Assembly (NCBI RefSeq): GCF_002135335.1 | Contig: NZ_NEGC01000005.1 | Location: 209,485 to 273,484, forward strand | DNA from: Acinetobacter sp. ANC 4470 | GTDB lineage: Bacteria > Pseudomonadota > Gammaproteobacteria > Pseudomonadales > Moraxellaceae | Direction: 5' to 3' | DNA length: 64,000 nucleotides | Notes under the pieces: model-generated | Seen by the model: only the letters and a program-made list of their open reading frames with translations | Databases searched by the model: none | What the model was told of the DNA's origin: nothing | Made by a program: the position numbers and the translations under genes | Shown: piece after piece, positions 28,834 through 37,444 of the stretch | Layout: every line of letters starts with the position of its first letter | Numbering within the stretch: position 1 is the stretch's first letter

Positions 28834-29655
28834 CTAGACTGTGGGAGAGAGAAAGTCAATCGATGTAAATTCAGTACGCTGTGAAGTTTCACACCATACT
28901 GCTAAAAAATCACGATGTTGAGGTTGAGTCGATAAAAATTGAATGGTGCGCTGAATGACATCACGATAATCATCAATTAAAAGCTGACCTTTCAATAACG
29001 ACCAACGCAAATAAATTAACCATGTATTCAGTACATCACCTTCGCAATATGCGGTCAGTTTTTGCCATTCTTGCTGACGTACATATTCGGGTACATGATA
29101 AGCACCATCACCACGTTTACCGGGATAACCCAATAAATGTGCGACATCATCGAGTTTTTGAAAATGCCGACCATGAAACATGGCCATCACATCCATTAAA
29201 TCGACATGACGATGGTGATAACGGTTCTGATAGTTATTATAGCGCTTTTGCTGATCAATTTCGCCTTGATCAAATAAACTTGGTGCAGCTAAGCCATGAT
29301 ACATGGCACGAAAGAGAATCACGGGCAAATCAAATTGTGAACCATTCCAACTGACTAGGGTCGGATTGCGCTTATCAAAAATAGAGAGGAATTTGGTTAA
29401 AATTTCAGCTTCACTGTGCTGTTCTCGACTAAACGAGAACATTTTCATACCACCCTGTTCATCTAACCATAAGCCAGAAATACACACGATCTCATGCAAA
29501 GCTAAGCGTTGAAAATCCATGCCTGATTCTTGACGACGCAATTTAATTAATGCCTGTTCCAAATCTGCTTCTGGCAAATCTAAACCATACAAATGCGCTC
29601 CCGATTTTAAATCGGTCAAGGTTTCTATATCGAAAATTAAAACAGGTAAGCGCAT
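28834..29655 (-). CDS. PolB-like 3'-5' exonuclease (DEDDy)
   Basis: The 273-aa protein is related to the proofreading domain of family B DNA polymerases. It shows the acidic motifs of DEDD exonucleases: LIFDIETLTD (ExoI, near 6-15), SWNGSQFDLPVI (ExoII) and a C-terminal YCEGDVLNTWLIYLR (ExoIII). It has no polymerase domain, so it acts alone or in repair. It lies between cysM (23 bp) and rlmD (6 bp) in one operon. Confidence 0.88.
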   Translation of the reverse strand: MRLPVLIFDIETLTDLKSGAHLYGLDLPEADLEQALIKLRRQESGMDFQRLALHEIVCISGLWLDEQGGMKMFSFSREQHSEAEILTKFLSIFDKRNPTLVSWNGSQFDLPVILFRAMYHGLAAPSLFDQGEIDQQKRYNNYQNRYHHRHVDLMDVMAMFHGRHFQKLDDVAHLLGYPGKRGDGAYHVPEYVRQQEWQKLTAYCEGDVLNTWLIYLRWSLLKGQLLIDDYRDVIQRTIQFLSTQPQHRDFLAVWCETSQRTEFTSIDFLSPTV

Positions 29656-29678
29656 GTGAAACTCACAAAATTGTAGAT

Positions 29679-30608
29679 TTATTCAGGGTCTTGAACTGAA
29701 AATAAACCGGTAGAAAGGTAACGATCACCACGATCGCAAATAATACAAACAATAACCGCTTCAGGGTTTTCTTGCGCCAATTGAATCGAGGCCCAAACAG
29801 CACCACCCGATGAAGTCCCAGCGCTAATCCCTTCTTTTTGTGCCAGTTTACGCATGGTTTTTTCCGCTTCAATTTGTGGAATATCCATAATGCGGTCAAC
29901 ACGACTGCGATCAAAAATCGTGGGTAAATATGCTTCAGGCCAACGACGGATACCCGCAATGCTTGAACCATCAGACGGCTGTAAGCCAACTATTTGAATT
30001 TCTGGATTCATTTCTTTTAAATATTTAGAAACACCCATAATGGTGCCCGTTGTCCCCATTGAACTGACAAAATGAGTGACTTTCCCACCCGTTTGCTGCC
30101 AAATTTCAGGACCAGTGGTTAGATAGTGCGCTGCAACATTATCTGGATTACCAAATTGATTTAGGACTAAACCTTTGCCTTCTTTTTCCATGAGCAAGGC
30201 AAGATCACGTGCACCTTCCATGCCTTGCGCTTTAGTCACTTCTATGAGTTCAGCACCGTAAGCACGCATCGCATCTTTACGTTCTTGACTCATATTGTCG
30301 GGCATGATCAAGGTCATTTTGTAGCCACGCATTGCTGCGACCATGGCTAAAGCAATCCCTGTATTTCCGCTTGTCGCCTCAATTAACGTATCGCCTGGCT
30401 TGATTTGACCACGTTTTTCAGCTTGCATAATCATGTTATATGCAGGACGGTCTTTTACCGAACCTGCCGGATTATTACCTTCAAGTTTTACCAGTACTGT
30501 TGCTTGAGTGTGACTTGCTAGACGCTGTAAACGCACCAGAGGAGTTTTTCCTACATAGTGGTCTAACAAAAATTCGTCTGCTTGAAAATCAGGGGTGGTA
30601 TTACTCAT
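29679..30608 (-). CDS. cysM: Cysteine synthase B (CysM)
   Basis: A PLP-dependent O-acetylserine (or thiosulfate-using) sulfhydrylase of about 309 aa. VKLEGNNPAGSVKDRPAYNM contains the PLP-binding lysine; TSGNTGIALA and SAGTSSGGAVWAS bind the phosphate. The CysM type is shown by NNPAGSVKDR and the shorter length compared with CysK. The frame opens at 30617 (MQIMSNTT); the ATG at 30608 is the likelier start. It is the first gene of the operon, divergent from gacS, as in Pseudomonas. Confidence 0.94.
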   Translation of the reverse strand: MSNTTPDFQADEFLLDHYVGKTPLVRLQRLASHTQATVLVKLEGNNPAGSVKDRPAYNMIMQAEKRGQIKPGDTLIEATSGNTGIALAMVAAMRGYKMTLIMPDNMSQERKDAMRAYGAELIEVTKAQGMEGARDLALLMEKEGKGLVLNQFGNPDNVAAHYLTTGPEIWQQTGGKVTHFVSSMGTTGTIMGVSKYLKEMNPEIQIVGLQPSDGSSIAGIRRWPEAYLPTIFDRSRVDRIMDIPQIEAEKTMRKLAQKEGISAGTSSGGAVWASIQLAQENPEAVIVCIICDRGDRYLSTGLFSVQDPE

Positions 30609-30761
30609 TATTTGCACCTAGATCGAGGTGCGCCTATTGTATGAAAAAATGCTACTCGCTGCACCCATTTAACAGGCTTTTTATTGAAAGTGATTAAAGC
30701 GCAGTCAGTTTCAAATAAAGCATGCTAAACTGCCATGCATAGGAAATAAACTGCTTTAACC

Positions 30762-33572
30762 ATGTCAAATATCAATAAAAAGTTATTTAAGCGTCTACAC
30801 TTAAATCATGCTTATGGACAACTCATTGCACTGATTTTTGTGCCTATTACGGTTTTGGCATGTGTCGGTGCGCTATTGGTTTTATCTGAAACGTCAAATG
30901 CGTCGCGTGCGCAGCAAAAACAAATGGCCATTGCCATTATGACCCGCTATCAGCTTACGTCCGAAGCCGCAATCGACTTACTCAATCGTTATCCTTGGCA
31001 ATATGATCAAGCGCGTAATGCCATGCAAAGCATGTTAAATGAAAAACATTTAATTCGTGCTGCCATTATTGATGAAAAAGGTAGAAACCGTTTAAGCATT
31101 GGTTTTCAAGATCAAGATCCTTGGCCTGAAATTCACTCCAAAGCCTCTTTTGTTGGACCTATTGCTTATAATAAAAATAATATTTACGCACTCAATATTA
31201 ATGAAAATACGCCATCACCTGCAAAATTGGTGATTGAGCTCGACAACCAGCCACTAGAAATTGCACGTTATCGCGTCATGATTGTACTGATTGCGACTGG
31301 TCTACTGACTCTATTGTTGCTGTTATTGTGTTTGAATTTTTATTCACGTCGCTGGATTGCACCGATGTACGAAATTCGTATGCAATTACAACGTTTAAAT
31401 GCCAACACACTAGACCAACACATGGTCATAAACAGTACTGGTGAGTTACGTTTGCTCCAGCGTGATATTGCCAATGTGGTCAAGCGCTTGCATTTTAGTT
31501 TCTTAGAACTGAAAGAACATACCGAACAGACTGAAGATGATTTACGTCGCACTTTAGACACCTTAGAAGTCCAAAATATTACCTATCGTCAAGCACGTGA
31601 CCAAGCCATTTCGGCGAACCAGTCGAAATCGGTGTTTTTAGCCAATATCAGTCATGAATTACGTACCCCGTTAAATAGTATTGATGGCTTTATTCATTTA
31701 TTGCTGCGCCAAGGTAACTTAAGCAATGAACAAAATTTATATTTACAGACCATTCGCAAATCATCTGCCCATTTACTCGCACTGATTAATGATGTGCTTG
31801 ATTTCTCAAAAATTGATGCGGGTAAATTAGAGCTAGAAACTGCACCATTTGACTTAGAAGAAGCCATTTTTGATGTGATGGATATGCTCTCGCCATTGGC
31901 TGCGCAAAAACATATCGACATGGCATTTTATTATGCCGACAATGTACCAACTCAAGTGGTTGGCGATGCACTACGTTTCAAACAAATTCTGACCAACTTA
32001 ATTTCCAATGCGATTAAATTCACTCCAGATGGTGAAATTATTGTTCGTACTCGTATGGAACACGATGATATTGGGCAATGTTTATTGCACTTTAGCGTAC
32101 AAGACAGCGGGATTGGTTTAAGTGGTACAGACCGTAAAAAATTATTTGAATCCTTCTCACAAGGCGATGCTTCAGTCACCCGCCAATTTGGCGGTACAGG
32201 TCTAGGTTTAGCCATTTCCAAACAGCTGGTGCATTTAATGCAAGGTCAAATTGGCTTTGAAGATAACCAAGAACGTGCACCGACTGAAAAAGGCTCCACC
32301 TTTTGGTTTACCGCTAGATTTACCGTAGATGATGAAATTGAAATTGTGCACCCACATTTCAATAAAATGCAGGTGGTATCGTATTTAGCCCATCCCGCAA
32401 CGGCAAATATTTTACGGCATTATCTAGAAAACTATGGTGTACATCATGTGGAAACCAGCTCGATTCTAGATTTGTTTAGTCAACTGAAGCAGTTCTCGGA
32501 AAGTGATGAAAACACATGGTTGATTGTTGATCATAGTGGTGATGGCGAAGCGTTATTAAAAGAAATTCGGAATCGCTATGCTGGCAACATTGCTGTCTAT
32601 GGTTATCAAATGGCGCTCGATCCCAACATGTTAAGCGAGTATCGTGCGCGACCACTGTATCAACCACTCAGCCGCAGTGCATTAATTCAACTGCTCAGCA
32701 ATCAACCTATTTTTGATCAAGATGTACATGAAGAATTTAATGGACAAGGCTTACATGTTCTTGCGGTAGATGATCATTTACCGAATTTAATTGTTTTAGA
32801 AGCACTATTGGGTGAACTCAACGTCAAAACCAGTAAAGCGTTAAGTGGTCAAGAAGCACTAGAAATAATTCAGGATCGTATTGAAAAAGATCTACCTGCA
32901 TTTGATGTGGTCTTTATGGATATTCAAATGCCTGTGATGTCTGGTATTGATACCACACGTGCAATTCGCTCGCTAGAATCGACGTTAGAAAACCATAAAC
33001 GCCTGCCGATTATTGCTTTAACAGCACATGCACTGGCAGATGAAAAACAAAAATTATTACAAGTCGGTATGGATGATTACGTTACCAAACCGATTCAAAT
33101 GGAACAAATTATTCAAATTTTGACCCATTGGACTTCAGAAAGCTTTAAAAAAGCCAAAACTGCCGATAAAGCCATCCTAATTGAAGCAATTGATCCACAA
33201 ATTTTAGATTGGCAACAAAGTTTGCAACTGGCTGCCAATAAAGAAGATCTGGCGATTGATTTACTGAAAATGTTGGTCGATAGTTTCCCAATTGAAGTCA
33301 ATGAAATACAACAGCTAATTGAACTGGAAGATTTTCCGCAACTCGAACATGTCTTGCATCGTTTATCTGGTGCTACACGCTATGTCGGTGTGCCGAGCCT
33401 ACAAGAGGTTACGGGTGGATTCGAACAGTTCATTTCCTCTTTACGCAAAGAACGGCGTAAAGCAGATGAAAGTTTTATTCAAGAAACGCTAAAACGTTTT
33501 GATGAATTACAGTCCGTGATCCAACTGGTCGAACAGGCATCGCAGCAAATTTTAAATAAAACAAATCTCTAG
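30762..33572 (+). CDS. gacS: Hybrid sensor histidine kinase GacS/BarA
   Basis: GacS controls the GacA response regulator and through it small regulatory RNAs. The 936-aa protein has TM helices at about 20-42 and 171-195 flanking a periplasmic sensor loop, a HAMP linker and a HisKA domain with the phosphorylated His298 (FLANISHELRTPLN). An HATPase follows (NLISNAIKFTPDGE, DSGIGLS, GGTGLGLAIS). A receiver domain with VVFMDIQMPVMSG (about 665-800) and a C-terminal HPt domain (HVLHRLSGATRYVG) complete the tripartite layout. GacA is not in the window. The divergent cysM neighbour supports the assignment. Confidence 0.94.
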   Translation: MSNINKKLFKRLHLNHAYGQLIALIFVPITVLACVGALLVLSETSNASRAQQKQMAIAIMTRYQLTSEAAIDLLNRYPWQYDQARNAMQSMLNEKHLIRAAIIDEKGRNRLSIGFQDQDPWPEIHSKASFVGPIAYNKNNIYALNINENTPSPAKLVIELDNQPLEIARYRVMIVLIATGLLTLLLLLLCLNFYSRRWIAPMYEIRMQLQRLNANTLDQHMVINSTGELRLLQRDIANVVKRLHFSFLELKEHTEQTEDDLRRTLDTLEVQNITYRQARDQAISANQSKSVFLANISHELRTPLNSIDGFIHLLLRQGNLSNEQNLYLQTIRKSSAHLLALINDVLDFSKIDAGKLELETAPFDLEEAIFDVMDMLSPLAAQKHIDMAFYYADNVPTQVVGDALRFKQILTNLISNAIKFTPDGEIIVRTRMEHDDIGQCLLHFSVQDSGIGLSGTDRKKLFESFSQGDASVTRQFGGTGLGLAISKQLVHLMQGQIGFEDNQERAPTEKGSTFWFTARFTVDDEIEIVHPHFNKMQVVSYLAHPATANILRHYLENYGVHHVETSSILDLFSQLKQFSESDENTWLIVDHSGDGEALLKEIRNRYAGNIAVYGYQMALDPNMLSEYRARPLYQPLSRSALIQLLSNQPIFDQDVHEEFNGQGLHVLAVDDHLPNLIVLEALLGELNVKTSKALSGQEALEIIQDRIEKDLPAFDVVFMDIQMPVMSGIDTTRAIRSLESTLENHKRLPIIALTAHALADEKQKLLQVGMDDYVTKPIQMEQIIQILTHWTSESFKKAKTADKAILIEAIDPQILDWQQSLQLAANKEDLAIDLLKMLVDSFPIEVNEIQQLIELEDFPQLEHVLHRLSGATRYVGVPSLQEVTGGFEQFISSLRKERRKADESFIQETLKRFDELQSVIQLVEQASQQILNKTNL

Positions 33573-33698
33573 GGTCTGATGCAAATCGCGGCAGTAGCGT
33601 CTAGATTTAGATGTGACTCTACTGTCATGTATCATGGCATGTATCAAAGAAATGACCGTGTTATGCTCAAAACAATCTAAAAAATATAGGTCTATCTC

Positions 33699-34487
33699 AT
33701 GGCGTTACTTCGCATAGAAAAAAACAATGGCATCGCAACAGTATCTTTAAACCGTCCAGAAAAACGCAATGCCATGAGCTTTGCGTTGCTACGCGAATTG
33801 GTCAATGCAGCCAATCAAATTAAAAAAGACCGTTCGATTCGCTGCGTGATTTTAACTGGTGAAGCCCATGTCTTTAGTGCGGGGATTGACCTTGCCGATT
33901 TAAATGCGCCAAAAAATACCGCTTATGCAGCATGGGAACTGATTAAACCGGGACAAAGCCTGTTTCAAAAAGCGTTTCTGATTTGGCAAGAACTGCCTGT
34001 TCCTGTGATTGCGGCACTTGAAGGATATTGCCTCGGTGCAGGCATGCAATTGGCACTGGCTGCGGATATTCGCATTGCCCATCCTGCTACCAAAATGTCG
34101 ATTATGGAAAGTCGTTGGGGCTTGGTTCCAGACATGGGACTCACCCGTTCCATTAAAGGCATTATCAGTGTCGACCTTGCGAAAGAACTCACCTTAACAG
34201 GTCGTATTTTCGATGCCACTTATGCCAAAGAAATTGGTTTGGTGACGCATTTAGATGAATCGCCAATGAACAAAGCCCAAGCCATTGCAGAAGAAATGTT
34301 ACAACGCTCTCCTGATGCACTGACCGCAGCCAAACGTGTGCTTGATGCCATGCAACATGAGCCAAAAAAATCTTTACGCCTCGAAAAAATCTGGCAACTG
34401 AAATTACTTTTAGGTAAAAACAGTAAATTAGCGCGTAAAAAAGACAAGAACCCCGAAGTTCAATTTTTACCGCGCCAATATAAGTAA
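33699..34487 (+). CDS. Crotonase / enoyl-CoA hydratase family protein
   Basis: The 262-aa crotonase-fold protein has an oxyanion-hole region (SAGIDLADL, about 59-67), LEGYCLGAGMQLALAADIRIA (about 110-130) and MESRWGLVPDMGLT with acidic residues at the catalytic position. Such enzymes hydrate or isomerise acyl-CoA thioesters. The exact substrate cannot be told; the length and the D-x-x-DLN loop resemble dienoyl-CoA isomerase-like members. It is followed 36 bp later by a dehydrogenase gene. Confidence 0.85.
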   Translation: MALLRIEKNNGIATVSLNRPEKRNAMSFALLRELVNAANQIKKDRSIRCVILTGEAHVFSAGIDLADLNAPKNTAYAAWELIKPGQSLFQKAFLIWQELPVPVIAALEGYCLGAGMQLALAADIRIAHPATKMSIMESRWGLVPDMGLTRSIKGIISVDLAKELTLTGRIFDATYAKEIGLVTHLDESPMNKAQAIAEEMLQRSPDALTAAKRVLDAMQHEPKKSLRLEKIWQLKLLLGKNSKLARKKDKNPEVQFLPRQYK

Positions 34488-34523
34488 AATATTGAAATCA
34501 CAGCATTGTGCAGAGAAAAACAC

Positions 34524-35390
34524 ATGAGTTTTGATCGTAATACAAAAATTGCATTTTTAGGCATGGGACTCATGGGTAGCCGAATGGCGACTCGACTCAT
34601 TCAAGCTGGTTTTACCGTGGCGGTGTGGAATCGAACGGCATCGGCATGTGACGTTCTGATTGATATGGGTGCAACGGCATTAGAGTTGCAAGATATTGGG
34701 CAATATCCTGTTATCTTGACCTGTCTAGCTGATGATGCAGCGGTGCAATCTGTTTATGATCAAATTCAAGCGCAGTTATCTGCTCAGCAAGTGATTGTGG
34801 ATTTCTCTAGTTTATCGGTCGATCAAACCAAAGCCTTGGCAGGTCAAGCGCAGTTGCATCAAGTGCAGTGGATTGACTCCCCTGTCTCGGGTGGAACGGC
34901 GGGTGCTGAACAAGGCACACTGGTGATTTTTGCCGGTGGTGATCTACAAACCATTCAGGATTTATCGCTGATTTATAACGTACTTTCCCAGCGCGTAACC
35001 CGAATGGGCGAAACAGGCACTGGGCAAGCCACCAAAATCTGCAATCAACTGATTGTGGCTGCAAACAGTACGCTCATTGCAGAAGCGGTTGCTTTAGCCG
35101 CTCAAGCAGGCGTCGATACCACTTTGCTGGCTCCTGCGTTAGCAGGCGGATTTGCCGACTCAAAACCGTTCCAAATTTTAACCCCACGTATGGCGACCCA
35201 TACTTTTGAACCTGTGCAATGGAAAGTGAAAACCCTGTCCAAAGACTTAAATAATGCGGTTCGGCTTGCCGAGCAATTCCATTTAAATATTCCAGTTGCA
35301 AAACAAGCACTATCACAATTGCAAAGCCATCAAAATAAAGGCTATGCTGAAGCTGATCTTGCGACAGTGATTCAACTGGTTGAATCTTAA
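34524..35390 (+). CDS. NAD(P)-dependent beta-hydroxyacid dehydrogenase (GarR/MmsB-like)
   Basis: The 288-aa member of the 3-hydroxyisobutyrate dehydrogenase family has the Rossmann motif FLGMGLMGSRMATRL, the substrate loop DSPVSGGTAGAEQGTL and the catalytic Lys in GTGQATKICNQ (Lys of the KxxNN-type motif). The frame opens at TTG 34506; the ATG 34524 with GAGA upstream is preferred. The next gene, 33 bp on, is a hydroxypyruvate-isomerase-like protein. This suggests tartronate-semialdehyde/hydroxypyruvate chemistry, but no glyoxylate carboligase is nearby. Confidence 0.88.
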   Translation: MSFDRNTKIAFLGMGLMGSRMATRLIQAGFTVAVWNRTASACDVLIDMGATALELQDIGQYPVILTCLADDAAVQSVYDQIQAQLSAQQVIVDFSSLSVDQTKALAGQAQLHQVQWIDSPVSGGTAGAEQGTLVIFAGGDLQTIQDLSLIYNVLSQRVTRMGETGTGQATKICNQLIVAANSTLIAEAVALAAQAGVDTTLLAPALAGGFADSKPFQILTPRMATHTFEPVQWKVKTLSKDLNNAVRLAEQFHLNIPVAKQALSQLQSHQNKGYAEADLATVIQLVES

Positions 35391-35423
35391 AGATCTCACT
35401 TTTAACCTGCAAGGAGTAAAGGC

Positions 35424-36218
35424 ATGATTAAGTTGGCTATCAATCTATCGATGATTTTTACCGAAGTGCCCTTAATTGAGCGCTTTGCTCTAGCTCAAGC
35501 ACAGGGGTTTAAGCATGTTGAAATTCAGTTCCCGTATGAACTCAGCATTGAGCAAATTCAAAGTCAGCTCACCCTGCATGACCTCACTCTTTGCCTGATT
35601 AATGTACCTGCGGGTGACTTAATGCAAGGCGGCAATGGTTTAGCTGGTGTACCGGGGATGGAACTGGAGTTTCACCGTGGTTTAGAACAAGCCATTCAAT
35701 ATGCCACTGCGCTCAACGTACCCAATATCAATATATTAGCGGGTAAACAACCGCTCGATTCAGACCTACTACCTTGTTTAAATACTTTGGCAAGCAATCT
35801 TAAGCTTGCCTGTCATCGGTTGGCAGACCTTCATATTCAACCTGTTTTTGAAATGATTAATAGCACTGATATGCCACGCTTTTTAGTGCAAAACATTGCT
35901 CAAGCGCAAGAAATGTTAGAAGCCGTGCAACACCCTGCCCTTAAAATGCAATATGACTGTTACCATATGGCCATGATGGGTGAAGATGTACTGGACGCAT
36001 TAAAAGAAAATATTCACGATATTGGGCATATTCAGTTTGCAGACTGTCCCGGACGTCATGAACCCGATACAGCACAAATTCATTTTGCAGAAATTTTTCA
36101 ATGGCTCAATCAAAGTGCCTACGCCGGCTATATTGCGGCAGAATATAGACCACAGGCACACTCCAACCATTCCTTTGCATGGAAAGATAAATATTTTGCA
36201 AAACATCCGCAAAGTTAA
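35424..36218 (+). CDS. Hydroxypyruvate isomerase-like TIM-barrel protein
   Basis: The 264-aa AP-endonuclease-2/xylose-isomerase-like barrel has the Hyi-type pattern: KLAINLSMIFTEVPLIERF at the start, then NILAGKQ, PVFEMINSTDMPRF, MQYDCYHMAMMGED, GHIQFADCPGRHEPDTA and YIAAEYRP. The Glu and His metal ligands are in place. It likely interconverts hydroxypyruvate and tartronate semialdehyde, next to the probable semialdehyde reductase gene upstream. AAGGAG lies well placed before the ATG. Confidence 0.88.
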   Translation: MIKLAINLSMIFTEVPLIERFALAQAQGFKHVEIQFPYELSIEQIQSQLTLHDLTLCLINVPAGDLMQGGNGLAGVPGMELEFHRGLEQAIQYATALNVPNINILAGKQPLDSDLLPCLNTLASNLKLACHRLADLHIQPVFEMINSTDMPRFLVQNIAQAQEMLEAVQHPALKMQYDCYHMAMMGEDVLDALKENIHDIGHIQFADCPGRHEPDTAQIHFAEIFQWLNQSAYAGYIAAEYRPQAHSNHSFAWKDKYFAKHPQS

Positions 36219-36295
36219 ATTCTGAACAGAATTGAAATTGGGCGCTAAAACCGCTATATTATACGATGAGTTATTGTCCGGAAATAAGACCCTTT

Positions 36296-36697
36296 ATGAA
36301 TTTAGAACCATCGCCCAGCGCTTCTAATTCTCTCGATCTCGCAATGAATGCTCAAGCTAAAGATGTACAAGCTTGCTTGAAAGTTGTACATGAAGCCCTA
36401 TTAGATGTAAAAGCAAAAGATATTCTTGAAATTGATGTTAGCGCTATTAGTAATGTGGCAGATGCCATGGTGATTGCTAGCGGCACATCAACGCGTCACA
36501 TTAAAGCCCTTGCAAATAATGTTGCTGACGAAGCACGTAAAGCAGGTTTTCGCCCTCTTGGTATGGAAGGTGAACGTGATGCAGAATGGATTTTAATCGA
36601 CCTTGGCTTTGTGGTTGTCCATGTTATGCTTCCAGCGGCACGTAAATTTTACGACCTTGAAAGCTTATGGCGCGCCACTCCTGAATCGATTGCTTAA
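36296..36697 (+). CDS. rsfS: Ribosomal silencing factor RsfS
   Basis: RsfS binds ribosomal protein L14 and blocks subunit joining in starvation. The protein of about 133 aa has the DUF143 core: KDILEIDVS, ADAMVIASGTSTRHIKALA, GMEGERDAEWILIDLGFVVVHVM and the terminal YDLESLW. The frame opens at 36266 but ATG 36296 is the more typical start. No nadD is adjacent, unlike in many genomes. A strong terminator follows. Confidence 0.93.
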   Translation: MNLEPSPSASNSLDLAMNAQAKDVQACLKVVHEALLDVKAKDILEIDVSAISNVADAMVIASGTSTRHIKALANNVADEARKAGFRPLGMEGERDAEWILIDLGFVVVHVMLPAARKFYDLESLWRATPESIA

Positions 36698-36706
36698 AGC
36701 AAAAAA

Positions 36707-36731
36707 AAAGCGACCTTAAGGTCGCTTTTTT
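36707..36731 (+). terminator. Terminator after rsfS
   Basis: A perfect inverted repeat AAAAGCGACCTT/AAGGTCGCTTTT is preceded by A and followed by T residues, 9 bp after the rsfS stop. Confidence 0.85.
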
Positions 36732-36809
36732 CATCTTAGGACTTTTGTTTTTAGCATGCAGCGCTAACCAATAGCTCAATCACCGCAGCAGTAATATGAT
36801 CCATTCCAG

Positions 36810-37433
36810 CTATAATAATTGATGTAAATCAACATCGGGATATTGGGTTTTAATCTCCATTTTCACCCGTGCATAGAGCTGATCTGCCTTGACTGGCCCA
36901 TAAAATTCACAATAACATTCATAGAGGATGGTAATGACTTGGGCATAAAGCGGCAGTGCTAAAAAATCAATAAAAGCAGCATCATTAAGTTTTACCGATG
37001 TCACAATGGCTAAGCCCATTTCTTGTAACTGTTTTTTAACTTCATCATTAAAGTCATTCAAATCCGTTGCGACAACAGTTAACATCACCGCATCAATCAA
37101 GGCCAAGAAAGCATCTTTCATATCTATTGAAATCAACACTTCTGGTTCTGGCTTCGGTTTGATTTCTAATGGTTTGATTTCTAATAAAACCTGCTTCTCA
37201 ACAGCCGCCATTTCAGATAGAACTTGTCTCAGCATTTCTTTACGATAAAAACGTAATTCATCAGTATTACAAATTTCACTTAAAAAGCGATTGAGCACAA
37301 AAGAAGGCTGATCTCCATATTCTTGTTCCCAATAATTCAATACGCGCTCCAATACCGTGCCATTCATATAGGGACTGAGACCACGTTCAATTGCTTGTTT
37401 CTTTTGCATTACACTGAGTAATTCATTCGGCAT
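36810..37433 (-). CDS. Uncharacterised protein downstream of amtB
   Basis: I do not recognise this 207-aa cytosolic protein. It is acidic and helical, with no signal peptide or membrane segment. A Lys/Pro/Glu linker (KPLEIKPKPEPE, near 87-98) divides an N-terminal helical part from a C-terminal part of about 110 residues. It begins 11 bp after the amtB stop with a strong AAGGAG ribosome-binding site, so it is almost certainly co-transcribed with the ammonium transporter, where many bacteria carry glnK. It has no PII features such as the T-loop, so it is not a GlnK homologue. Confidence 0.7.
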   Translation of the reverse strand: MPNELLSVMQKKQAIERGLSPYMNGTVLERVLNYWEQEYGDQPSFVLNRFLSEICNTDELRFYRKEMLRQVLSEMAAVEKQVLLEIKPLEIKPKPEPEVLISIDMKDAFLALIDAVMLTVVATDLNDFNDEVKKQLQEMGLAIVTSVKLNDAAFIDFLALPLYAQVITILYECYCEFYGPVKADQLYARVKMEIKTQYPDVDLHQLL

Positions 37434-37444
37434 TGTTCAACTCC

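Noticed and set aside
36810..37433. GlnK-like regulator next to amtB
   Set aside because: At 207 aa it is about twice the size of a PII protein and lacks the T-loop Tyr and PII signature motifs.
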